A stretch of DNA of 14,567 nucleotides from DAOTUB01 sp034437455 (GTDB lineage: Bacteria; Chloroflexota; Anaerolineae; B4-G1). The stretch is taken from positions 1 to 14,567 of the forward strand of contig DAOTUB010000151.1 of NCBI GenBank assembly GCA_034437455.1. The letters are read 5' to 3'. Below, in pieces: positions 1-6,531 of the stretch; positions within the stretch are counted from its first letter, which is position 1, and the number at the start of each line of letters is the position of its first letter. A program made the translations under genes and the position numbers. Below the pieces are notes generated by a model, which searched no databases, was not told where the DNA came from, and was given only the letters and a program-made list of their open reading frames with translations.

Positions 1-223
1 TTTGGCTAAATTGTCAAGGTGCCATTGTCGAATATGTCAAGAGTGTTCCTCACTTGACCCAGAACCAACTCGCGTCCTAACTTTGGCCGCTGAGGCGGCC
101 TCGTATCCACTAGAATCGAACAGTGTCAAAAGCAGCTTTTTACCCCCAAATTCACGCTTTTGGGGAAGTTACTCTCAAACCATTTGTCCAAAGTCCAAAA
201 TATACAAGCAGAGGAGAAGAACA
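1..223. other. Upstream non-coding stretch with two small hairpins
   Basis: No convincing gene. An open frame runs through it in phase with the antitoxin, but it has no ribosome site or recognisable protein. Two palindromes are visible: a 6-bp stem at 85-100 (GGCCGC / GCGGCC, loop TGAG), and CCCCAAA / TTTGGGG at 144-165. Neither has a following T-run, so neither is called a terminator. The promoter of the toxin-antitoxin pair should lie here, but no clear -35/-10 pair was found. Confidence 0.4.
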
Positions 224-511
224 ATGGTCACAGTAATGGAACGGCCCATACTCGACAAGGTTCAGGCTTTTGTACGTCAGGCTCAATTAGCCAGTATTGC
301 TCAGAAGAACCTGGAAATCACGCCCGACGTGGCTGGCGCGCTCGCCGACTACTTGCGTGAGGCGTTGGCAGTTACCGAAGACCAGGCTTGGTTCTGGACG
401 GAGGAGTGGCAAGCTGGCGAGCGCGAAGCGGAGGCCGACCTGACCGCTGGACGCTACGAAACCTTTGACACGATGGAGGAACTGATCGACGACCTGGGTT
501 GGCCGCGATGA
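224..511 (+). CDS. Antitoxin of a RelE/ParE-type toxin-antitoxin pair
   Basis: A 95-residue acidic protein that should bind and neutralise the toxin encoded directly after it, and probably represses the pair's promoter. The start ATG at 224 is chosen because GAGGAGAA (211-218) lies just upstream; the longer in-frame reading back to position 2 has no ribosome site. The C-terminal half contains WFWTEEWQAGEREAEADL and then GRYETFDTMEELIDDL, the acidic tail commonly seen in small antitoxins paired with RelE/ParE toxins in Chloroflexota and cyanobacteria; this is family recollection, not a search result. The N-terminal part (about residues 1-45) would be the DNA-binding segment, whose fold class (AbrB-like or other) cannot be settled by eye. 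Its stop codon overlaps the toxin start (ATGA), which is typical translational coupling. The gene looks intact while its toxin is disrupted, making it an orphan antitoxin. Confidence 0.8.
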   Translation: MVTVMERPILDKVQAFVRQAQLASIAQKNLEITPDVAGALADYLREALAVTEDQAWFWTEEWQAGEREAEADLTAGRYETFDTMEELIDDLGWPR

Positions 512-615
512 GATATGTCCGCACAAGACGGTTCAAAAAAGCCGCTGCCAGGTTGCCGAGCGAGATTCAGGAAAAAGCTGCTAAAGCGTTTATGCTATTC
601 AAGGATAATCCGCGG

Positions 616-726
616 GTATCTTCTCAATAACTTGGGGTGAATCTGTTCGTAGTGCGCACTTCAGTGCGCTTTTAGGGGCGCTGAAGCGCCTACTACGAAC
701 AAGCCCCCGGTTTATTGAGAAGATAC
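616..726 (+). mobile_element. MITE copy A1 in the toxin gene, 8-bp target duplication
   Basis: A 111-bp element bounded by perfect 15-bp terminal inverted repeats, GTATCTTCTCAATAA (616-630) and its complement (712-726). It is flanked by the direct repeat ATCCGCGG (608-615 and 727-734). The inner half is an inverted pair of GTAG-tagged hairpins. It codes for nothing and must have been moved by a transposase supplied in trans; an 8-bp duplication is compatible with several DDE families, and no specific one can be named. It is identical over all 111 bp to the reverse complement of 6254-6364. Confidence 0.93.
645..700. repeat. REP-like inverted doublet inside MITE A1
   Basis: Outer arms GTTCGTAG (645-652) and CTACGAAC (693-700) enclose two small hairpins: GCGCACT-TC-AGTGCGC (654-669) and GGCGCT-GA-AGCGCC (677-690). 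Each unit therefore has the layout GTAG plus palindrome, and the two units face each other. This is the organisation of REP doublets (BIMEs) that RAYT-type Y1 transposases act on in other bacteria. It can fold either as one long imperfect hairpin or as a cloverleaf. Confidence 0.75.
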
Positions 727-894
727 ATCCGCGGCATCCTTCGTTGGGAGTGAAACGTGTCCAAGGTGTGCCAGGTGTATGGGAAGGGCGCATTGACTTG
801 AACTATCGGTTCACATTTCACTATGAGAGCGATGTGTGTGTATTTCGGAATGTCGGCCCGCACGTGATCGTCGAACGCGAGCCGTAGGGTAGGT

Positions 895-1713
895 ATGTTG
901 CATCAAGTCTCTCGCACAGCCCATGATGGGATCGAGCGCATCGTCTACACGCCAGAAACACGACGCTTTCAAACTCCGATCCTGATGCTGCATGGCATGT
1001 GGCACGGAGCGTGGTGTTGGCGATATTGGCAGGAGCTTTTTGTAGCGTGGGGATGGGAGACTCACGCCTTCAGCCTGCCGGGGCATGGCGAGTCGCCCAC
1101 GCAACGCCCGATCCGTTGGTGCACGCTGGGTTATTATCTCGAGTGTCTCAAGGCAGAGATCGAGCGGTTTACAAAGCCGCCCATCCTGATGGGACACAGC
1201 ATGGGCGGCGCATTGGCGCAATGGGTTCTGAAACACGCGGGCGACCTGCCAGCCGCCGTGCTGGTCGCGTCCTGGACGGCTCACAATATGCTGTGGTCGG
1301 TGTTCAAGTTCGCTGCTCTCGATCCCGTGGGATTCCTGCTCAGCGCGCTGACGCTGACGACTACGCCGACGGTGCGCAGTCCACGCCACGCGGCCAGGAT
1401 GCTGATCACAGAGGGCGCTGTGTATTCCCCGCAGGAGTTGCACGCCAGCCTGGGCCCCGAGTCTTTGTGGGTCTTGTTGCAATACAATCCCTTGCTCTGG
1501 TCGCCGGTCTCGCGCGCGCAGACGCCGCTGCTTTGGCTGGCAGGCGACAACGATGCGGTCATCAGCGAGGCGGAGCAGCGGCGCTCAGCTTTTCATTATG
1601 GCGCTGAATACGTCGTCATCGAGGGCGCGGGGCACGATCTGATGATAGAGTGCGAGTTCGAGAAGACGGCGGAGACGATCCACAACTGGTTGGTCGAGCA
1701 GGGATTCGAGTGA
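895..1713 (+). CDS. Alpha/beta-hydrolase fold protein
   Basis: A 272-residue soluble alpha/beta hydrolase, probably an esterase or lipase-like enzyme of unknown substrate. Visible landmarks in order are the oxyanion-hole segment LHGMWHGAWCW (32-42), the nucleophile elbow GHSMGG with Ser102, the acid loop AGDNDAVIS with Asp220, and GAGHD with catalytic His247. Residues 125-205 form the variable, hydrophobic cap region. Length is normal for the single-domain family. The ATG at 895 lies 7 bases after the toxin stop and has only a weak purine-rich site (GGGTAGG), so translation may be coupled to the toxin-antitoxin transcript. If so, the early stop created by the MITE could reduce its expression. 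No signal peptide is seen. Haloperoxidase-, epoxide hydrolase- or lipase-like activities cannot be told apart by eye. Confidence 0.88.
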   Translation: MLHQVSRTAHDGIERIVYTPETRRFQTPILMLHGMWHGAWCWRYWQELFVAWGWETHAFSLPGHGESPTQRPIRWCTLGYYLECLKAEIERFTKPPILMGHSMGGALAQWVLKHAGDLPAAVLVASWTAHNMLWSVFKFAALDPVGFLLSALTLTTTPTVRSPRHAARMLITEGAVYSPQELHASLGPESLWVLLQYNPLLWSPVSRAQTPLLWLAGDNDAVISEAEQRRSAFHYGAEYVVIEGAGHDLMIECEFEKTAETIHNWLVEQGFE

Positions 1714-1763
1714 GCGTGAATGGCCGAGTGGGGCGGAAATTTCTCGATATGGTGATTAGAGGG

Positions 1764-1769
1764 TATAAT
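1764..1769 (+). promoter_or_regulatory. Possible -10 box for the Thr-Pro-rich protein gene
   Basis: A perfect TATAAT hexamer about 65 bases before the start at 1837, in the 120-bp gap after the hydrolase. The hexamer 17 bases upstream (TTCTCG) is a poor -35, so the call rests on the -10 alone. Confidence 0.35.
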
Positions 1770-1836
1770 AAGAGGCAGCAGGCGCTGACCAAACAGGCTC
1801 GTGTGTCATTGAGAGCGCCATGAGGCGGATGCTATC

Positions 1837-2790
1837 ATGAGAGGGAAGCCAAACCGCAGAATCAGCTTTGCACATTGGTGGATCGAGCAGAACAGCCGGG
1901 TGCGGTTCATTGTGATGGCATTATTTGTGCTCGCCATCGTCCTTTGTGGCGTGGGGATATTGATCGCGGGTATGTCACTTATGCCGGATTCAACGCCGTC
2001 GGATACTCCCACGCCAACTTTGGAGCCAACGACTGTCGCGCCGACAACTCCCACAGCACCAGCGTCCACGCCAGAGCCTACCGATACCCCCGGGCCAACC
2101 GAAACGCCGACCATCCCACCGACCGAGACACCGACTCTGGAGCCTACGCCGGAACCTACGTCCACTCCTACTCCCACTCCGCCGCCCGATCCCCAGGGCG
2201 ACGTGGGCGTTTACGGAAGCGGGGAGCCGGTCGAAGACCCTCCCGCTGGCCTGGACATCCGCGCGGCCAGCCCTGACTCTGACCTGCGAGTGGCGCTTCA
2301 GCCTGGCGAGGGGGCGCCGTCGGAATTAGCCGAATGGGTCGCCGAAGGCGAGATACTGTTGTGGATCGCTCTCCACGAGCCGATCCCTGACCCGCCGACA
2401 CAGTATACGGAGTGGCTCTTTGCGCTCGATCTGGACGGCGACCTGGAGACGGGCCGACCGCCCGGTGTAGCCCGCATCAACCCGGACCTGGGGATGGAGG
2501 CGGCCATCGGCGTGTACTATAACCCTTCCAGCGAAGGGTATATGGCCTATCTTCTGGTTTGGGACCCGGAGCAGGGAGGTCTGACGCCGCAGGTTGGCTC
2601 AGTTCGTTTCACCCTGGACGAGTCTCGCACGCTGCTCGGGCTGGCTATGCCGCTGGAGACCCTCACGCAGACCGTGGCGCAGATCGCCGACGTGACCGTC
2701 GCGCCCGAAGCGGTCAAGGGCCGCGCGGCGGCGCTCTCTGACGTGGCGGGACTGCGGGTGATCGATTTCTATCCCGATCGGCCTGATTAA
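1837..2790 (+). CDS. Membrane-anchored protein with Thr-Pro-rich linker, function unknown
   Basis: 317 residues with three parts. Residues 1-23 are a basic cytoplasmic tail and 24-46 one hydrophobic segment (signal anchor). Residues 51-119 are a low-complexity Thr/Pro/Glu linker (repeated TPTP, EPT and TPEP units). Residues 125-317 are a globular outside domain. The cysteine in the hydrophobic segment (...IVLC) does not fit a lipobox, so an uncleaved anchor is more likely than a lipoprotein. The outside domain has alternating hydrophobic strands, including EWLFALDLDGDLETGRPPG (189-207) and a YMAYLLVWDPEQGG stretch. That suggests a beta-sandwich, but I do not recognise a family. ATG 1837 is preceded by GAGGCGG (1822-1828) at good spacing. 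Such Thr-Pro linkers are frequent in surface proteins of Anaerolineae (general knowledge). It probably holds its domain away from the membrane at the cell surface. Confidence 0.8.
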   Translation: MRGKPNRRISFAHWWIEQNSRVRFIVMALFVLAIVLCGVGILIAGMSLMPDSTPSDTPTPTLEPTTVAPTTPTAPASTPEPTDTPGPTETPTIPPTETPTLEPTPEPTSTPTPTPPPDPQGDVGVYGSGEPVEDPPAGLDIRAASPDSDLRVALQPGEGAPSELAEWVAEGEILLWIALHEPIPDPPTQYTEWLFALDLDGDLETGRPPGVARINPDLGMEAAIGVYYNPSSEGYMAYLLVWDPEQGGLTPQVGSVRFTLDESRTLLGLAMPLETLTQTVAQIADVTVAPEAVKGRAAALSDVAGLRVIDFYPDRPD

Positions 2791-2808
2791 AGTCTCGATA
2801 GCTCTCTT

Positions 2809-2871
2809 GTTCGTGGTGGCGACTTGAGTCGTTGGTTGGCGGTCAAAACGACTAAAGTCGTTACTACGAAC
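2809..2871. repeat. Free REP-like inverted doublet (same type as in the MITE)
   Basis: Outer arms GTTCGTGG (2809-2816) and CTACGAAC (2864-2871) enclose CGACT-TG-AGTCG (2820-2831) and ACGACT-AA-AGTCGT (2848-2861). Arms and layout match the doublet inside the 111-bp MITEs, but the inner stems are different and no GTATCTTCTC termini flank it. It fills most of the gap between two genes and ends 14 bases before the next start codon. Confidence 0.75.
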
Positions 2872-2884
2872 CTCATAATGAGAA

Positions 2885-3673
2885 ATGTCCCATCCTATCC
2901 TTGAACGGCCTGAAATTCTGTGGGTGCTCTTCCATCCTCGGCGCGATTATGGGAGTGTGCCTCCTGCGGGCGTGAGTCTGGTCGCTGTGGAGGTGGAGCC
3001 GGAGCCGGACGTCGTTGTTGGTGGATGGTTGTACCCTGCCGCTGACCAATCCCCGGCCATTCTGTATTTTCACGGCAACGGCGAGATCGCCGCCGATTAC
3101 GACGGCATCGCGCCCTTGTACACCCGGCTGGGGATCACGCTGCTGGTGATGGATTATCGTGGCTATGGGAGGAGCGATGGCACGCCCACGGCCAGTAACC
3201 TCCTCGCCGACGCGGTGGCGGTGTTCGATGACGTGGGCCGCATCTTTGCCGAGAATGGGTTAGCCCCGGTGCAGCTCTATGTGATGGGACGCTCGTTGGG
3301 GAGCGCGTCGGCCATCGAAGTGGCGCTGCACGCGGGAGAGGAACTGGCTGGGCTGATCGTCGAGAGCGGTTTTGCGGACACCTTTGCGCTCCTGGAGCGC
3401 GTGGGCGGATCCATTCAGGGTCTGGGTGGCCTGGACGAAGAGCGGGATGGGTTCGGAAACCCGTCCAAGATGAGCCGCATCAAGACGCGCACTCTGGTCA
3501 TCCACGGCCAGAACGACGTGCTGATCCCGGCGTCGGATGGACGCGAACTCTACCGCTGTAGCGCGGCTCCCGACAAACGATTGGTGCTGATCCCCGGTGC
3601 AGGCCACAACGATCTGATGATGGTGGGGATGGCCCAGTACTTTGAGGCGATCCGGGCTTTTTTGTACGTATGA
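2885..3673 (+). CDS. Alpha/beta hydrolase, ABHD13/BEM46-like serine peptidase-type
   Basis: 262 residues. Motifs in order: YFHGNGE (61-67, oxyanion hole), MDYRGYGRSDG (89-99), the nucleophile elbow GRSLGS with Ser137, HGQND with Asp211, and GAGHND with His241. A complete Ser-Asp-His triad is therefore present. FHGNGE together with DYRGYGRS is characteristic of the ABHD13/BEM46/ABHD17-like group (acyl-thioesterase or peptidase-like hydrolases), but the bacterial substrate is unknown. No signal peptide is visible, so it is probably cytoplasmic. ATG 2885 has only the weak site AATGAGA before it; the REP doublet at 2809-2871 lies immediately upstream. It ends four bases before the stop of the convergent gene, so the two transcripts must run into each other. 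It is unrelated in detail to the other hydrolase in the window (different elbow and cap). Confidence 0.88.
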   Translation: MSHPILERPEILWVLFHPRRDYGSVPPAGVSLVAVEVEPEPDVVVGGWLYPAADQSPAILYFHGNGEIAADYDGIAPLYTRLGITLLVMDYRGYGRSDGTPTASNLLADAVAVFDDVGRIFAENGLAPVQLYVMGRSLGSASAIEVALHAGEELAGLIVESGFADTFALLERVGGSIQGLGGLDEERDGFGNPSKMSRIKTRTLVIHGQNDVLIPASDGRELYRCSAAPDKRLVLIPGAGHNDLMMVGMAQYFEAIRAFLYV

Positions 3674-3677
3674 CGCC

Positions 3678-4532
3678 CTAAAGGAACCGCAGTGCCAAAT
3701 TGACGGGCTGGCGATATTTGAGCTTGCCGTACCACAGGCACAGCGGGAACAGAATCAGCAGGCCCAACAGCCAGTAGGGGTACATCTTGGGGATGCTGGT
3801 GCCATGCGGCGTCAACAGGCTGAAGGTGATACTGGGCGGATACTTGACCGGGTTGAGAAAAGCGATCCACCCTTTTCCCGTTTGCGGGCGGATGTTGCCA
3901 AAGCCATCGAGGGTTCCGAGCGCGATAAAGGTCAGGAGAAAAGCGGCTCCAAACTTGATCGCCCGCTCGAACGCTTTCCTGGGATCGTCCGCCAGCCAGT
4001 GCCCAAAGCACATGCCAAACGTGACCAGTTCCAGCCAGGGGAGGATCGGATAATTACTCCACAGTTCGAGGTTCCCACCGGGGGTCAGCAGCAGACGGTT
4101 GAGCGGTGAGAGCGCCTGATTCCACTGGTTGGGTCCGGGGACCAGTAGTTCGATGCCCAGGACGAGCACGACGGTCAACGCCAGCAGATATTTTGGATCG
4201 AGCCGCAGCAGCAGGCTGCCCAGGATCATCGTACCGCCCAGCGCGAATAGCACGCCGATGTAAATCTCCAATCCCCAGCCGCCTGGAGAAAGCTCCCAGG
4301 CGCGGTTGACGATCAGCAATTGCAGCGCGATCAATAGCTCTCCACGAATCAAAAGATGTCCGATGATGGCCCACTCGCTCCAGCCCTGCTTGCGACGCGA
4401 GTTGGCGAACAACAGCATGCCGGCGCCCATCAAGAAAAAGAAACCCGGCGCGCACAGGTGAGTTACAAATCGGGTGAGAAAGGTGAGCGTGTCGTGATAG
4501 TGGGGAAACGGACCGCCCCAATACTCGCCGGG
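3678..4532 (-). pseudogene. Heparan-glucosaminide N-acetyltransferase-like membrane protein, 5'-truncated
   Basis: The minus-strand frame is open from 4532 down to 3678. Recognisable protein begins at EYWGGPFPHYHD (about 4526) and continues TRFVTHLCAPGFFFLMGAGML, the second conserved block of DUF1624/HGSNAT-type multi-pass acyltransferases. Several hydrophobic helices follow, ending with a Pro-Tyr-rich loop and a basic tail. The usual first block (an RGL...M..DH-type helix carrying the conserved Asp/His) is missing. The frame meets an in-frame TAG (4533-4535) within a 36-bp REP unit (4524-4559), and the sequence upstream is repeat, not coding. Translation could only restart at internal TTG/ATG codons near 4433, giving a protein without its first helices. 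The gene is therefore probably dead. Family members transfer acetyl groups across the membrane to sugars; the bacterial role is unknown. Confidence 0.72.
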
Positions 4533-4559
4533 CTAGCGCGCTATGGAAAGCGCGGCTAC
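4524..4559. repeat. Single REP-like unit at the broken 5' end of the acyltransferase gene
   Basis: 36 bp identical to 4621-4656, the right half of the doublet in the nearby MITE. It contains CGCGCT-ATGGAA-AGCGCG and ends with CTAC (a GTAG tag read on the minus strand). Recognisable coding sequence ends exactly at its left edge, so it marks the truncation junction. Confidence 0.8.
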
Positions 4560-4576
4560 TGACAGGACAATTTTTA

Positions 4577-4688
4577 GTATCTTCTCAAAAAGTCGGGGGA
4601 TGTAGCCGAGGTTTCCATACCTCGCCGGGCTAGCGCGCTATGGAAAGCGCGGCTACGGTACAATTGCCCCGAATTATTGAGAAGATAC
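4577..4688. mobile_element. MITE copy B: same termini, different REP cargo
   Basis: 112 bp bounded by GTATCTTCTCAAAAA (4577-4591) and the complement of GTATCTTCTCAATAA (4674-4688). These are the same terminal repeats as the 111-bp MITEs, followed in each arm by a G-rich tract (CGGGG). The interior is a different REP doublet (4602-4656). The flanks (AATTTTTA left, ACTCTCCT right) do not form a target duplication, so it is either old or one flank was lost by rearrangement. It lies between two convergently damaged minus-strand genes, just beyond the histidine kinase stop. Confidence 0.8.
4602..4656. repeat. REP-like inverted doublet, GTAGCC type, inside MITE B
   Basis: Outer arms GTAGCCG (4602-4608) and CGGCTAC (4650-4656). 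Inside are two 6-bp hairpins with 6-base loops: CGAGGT-TTCCAT-ACCTCG (4607-4624) and CGCGCT-ATGGAA-AGCGCG (4634-4651). The two loops are perfectly complementary to each other, so the doublet can fold as a cloverleaf with kissing loops or as one long hairpin. Confidence 0.75.
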
Positions 4689-4719
4689 ACTCTCCTTTAT
4701 TCTGAGGTGAGCGCGATCA

Positions 4720-6464
4720 CTACGGCTCTGTATCCTGGTCAGTGAGCGGTAACTCGATCACAAAACGACTGCCCGCGCCCCGCTCGCTCTCGACGGCGAC
4801 GTGCCCGCCGTGGGCCTGGACGATACTGCGCACAATCGCCAACCCCAGGCCACTCCCCTCGACGCCGTTGTCAGGCCCGCGGTAGAAGCGCTCAAAGATG
4901 CGTTGTCGGTCGGCTGGGGCGATGCCGGGGCCGCTGTCTTGCACCCAGAGTCGCACGTTCTCATCGGCCCGCTCTGCGCCAATCTCCACCTGTCCGCCTG
5001 GAAGAGTGAACTTTAGCGCGTTGTCCAGGGGATTCGACAGCACCAACTCGATCCGCGCGCGGTCGCAATCGACTTGCAGCGGCGCCGAAGGCTCTTGGAT
5101 CGAAAGCGCGAGGTTTTTCTCCTGCGCCAACGGTTTGAAGGCCGCCGCCGCTGTTCCGATCAACTCTCCCACGTCGTGGCCGCTCACATCGAGAGCGATC
5201 AGGCCGGCTTCGATGCGAGATAGATCGAGCAGGTTGTGTGTGATCCACTCCAGCCGGTCCAGTTGAATCTGGCTTTCGGCCAGGAATTCGGCGCGGGCTG
5301 CGGCGTCATCGGCTGCCGATCCCTGCAAAAGCTCGTTGAAATTCTTGAGCGCCGTGAGCGGTGTGCGCAGCTCGTGCGAGGCGTCGGCGATAAAGCGGCG
5401 CAGGCTGTCCCGTTCGGCGGCCAGTTCCGCAAAACTGGCCTCCAACCGCTCGGCCATCTGGTTGAACTGCCGGGCCAGTTGCCCGATCTCATCCTTACCG
5501 CGCGCGGGAGCGCGGATCGATAGGTCGCCGCCGCTCATCTGGCCCGCGGCGGCGGTCAGGCTGCGCAGCGGCGCGGTCAGGTCCCGGCTCACCAGCAGGC
5601 CGACGATCGCGGCGAGCAGGAAGGCTCGCCGGGCCGTCGTCAGTGCTTCTGCACCAAAGCTCGGTCCTTTGCTCAGTTCCACATACCCTATCGGCTCGTC
5701 CGCGTCGCCGATAGGTGTGGTGACAGAGTGCTCTGGATGGAACTTGGTGTGTTCCTCCGAGATTTTCTCCAGCGACACAGATGCGGTCACCGGAAAGGTC
5801 GTCCTTTCCAACTCTTGCCTGGTCTCAAAGATAAAGCGGCTTCCCCACGGGCTTTCTTTTACGTGTACAACCACAACCTCTGTGCTGGGAGGAAGTTGTT
5901 CAAAAAGGATGTCAAGATGTTCGTCCGGAGCAATTTCTGGAAAGGGAGGCTGGCCGAATGGCAGGATCATGATCGGAGTTCGGATCGATACCTCTCTTCG
6001 ATAGAAACCCTTGCCCGGCACAATCCATACCAGCTCGCCCGCGCCGGTAGGATCCCCAGAATCGGCCAGCACGTGTCGGTGATCGTTGAGAATCCGCACC
6101 TGGACGTCTCCCAGGAAGGAGGATGTGTGGGCGAGTTCGTCTAACTCCGCGTGGCGCACGAGCGACTGCATCAGGGGCAACGCCTGTTCCGCCACAGCTC
6201 GGGCGTTTTCCGTCAGGGAGCTTTGCTCTTGCTCTCTCACGTATCGCTTGATCGTATCTTCTCAATAAACCGGGGGCTTGTTCGTAGTAGGCGCTTCAGC
6301 GCCCCTAAAAGCGCACTGAAGTGCGCACTACGAACAGATTCACCCCAAGTTATTGAGAAGATACGCTTGATCAATGAAAGAGCCAATACTCCGACCAGGC
6401 TCACCGTCAAGAGGGTCAGGAGTACGTAACTTGCCACCAGTCGCCATCGAATGGAACGAAACAT
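4720..6464 (-). pseudogene. Sensor histidine kinase split by a 111-bp MITE
   Basis: Partner kinase of the response regulator upstream. Reading from ATG 6464 (MFRSIRWRL...), the frame runs through the first membrane helix (about residues 9-31) to LIKR and then enters the element, where it continues as foreign sequence and stops. Removing the element (6254-6364) and one 8-bp target copy joins LIKR to YVREQEQSS in frame and gives 542 codons (541 residues plus stop). The restored protein has an extracellular sensor of about 200 residues, a second helix near 241-258 that is short for a membrane span, and a HAMP domain. It also has HisKA with ASHELRTPL (His324) and an ATPase domain with DNALKF, DSGPGIAP, FERFYRG and GSGLGLAIV. 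The larger fragment alone (from about 6240) has no ribosome site and lacks the first helix, so the kinase should be off or cytoplasmic. Confidence 0.9.
6254..6364 (-). mobile_element. MITE copy A2 in the kinase gene, 8-bp target duplication
   Basis: 111 bp, the exact reverse complement of 616-726, flanked by the direct repeat GCTTGATC (6246-6253 and 6365-6372). The terminal repeats are perfect over 15 bp and the REP doublet is at 6280-6335. Its orientation relative to the interrupted gene is the same as in the toxin gene. Complete identity between the two copies in unrelated targets points to recent transposition from the same source. Confidence 0.93.
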
Positions 6465-6531
6465 TGTGTATTTACCTGCCAAAGAGATCGGGCGGCAGAC
6501 AGGGGATCTCCTTGCCTACCATCTATTTTTG

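Larger units (their letters stand above)
508..887 (+). pseudogene. RelE/ParE-family toxin split by a 111-bp miniature element
   Basis: Starts at ATG 508, overlapping the antitoxin stop. As it stands, translation ends after 40 codons (...KDNPRVSSQ, stop at 628-630) inside the inserted element. Removing the element (616-726) plus one 8-bp target copy (727-734) gives exactly 87 codons (86 residues plus stop). It reads ...FKDNPRHPSLGVKRV... and later WEGRIDLNYRFTF and RNVGPHVIVEREP, which is the expected core and C-terminus of the RelE/ParE toxin fold (mRNA interferase or gyrase-poison type). The ancestral reading frame therefore has no other lesion, so the insertion looks recent. Family members act in the cytoplasm in complex with the antitoxin. 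The truncated 40-residue product lacks all of the beta-sheet core and should be inactive. Inference: the insertion disarmed the toxin while leaving the antitoxin. Confidence 0.88.

Noticed and set aside
2..223. N-terminal extension giving a 169-residue antitoxin
   Set aside because: No ribosome site or recognisable sequence upstream, while GAGGAGAA sits correctly before ATG 224.
599..793. Open frame on the minus strand across the toxin-gene MITE, similar to a plus-strand frame at 6151-6429
   Set aside because: Both are the same MITE sequence read in an open frame with unrelated flanks; the shared peptide is repeat-derived, not a conserved protein.
1915..1975. Lipoprotein signal in the Thr-Pro-rich protein
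   Set aside because: The cysteine in IVLCGVG lacks a small residue at -1 and sits in the middle of the hydrophobic run.
1281..2177. Minus-strand open frames opposite the hydrolase and the Thr-Pro linker (for example a Gly/Val-rich 123-residue frame)
   Set aside because: Antisense shadows of GC-rich or repetitive coding sequence; no ribosome sites and no plausible protein.
4561..4576. Target duplication for the third MITE
   Set aside because: The 8 bases on the two sides (AATTTTTA and ACTCTCCT) do not match at any nearby offset.
4524..4656. 36-bp repeat taken as the start of a CRISPR array
   Set aside because: Only two copies, part of an inverted doublet with complementary arms, and the interval is a MITE end; no array or cas gene is present.
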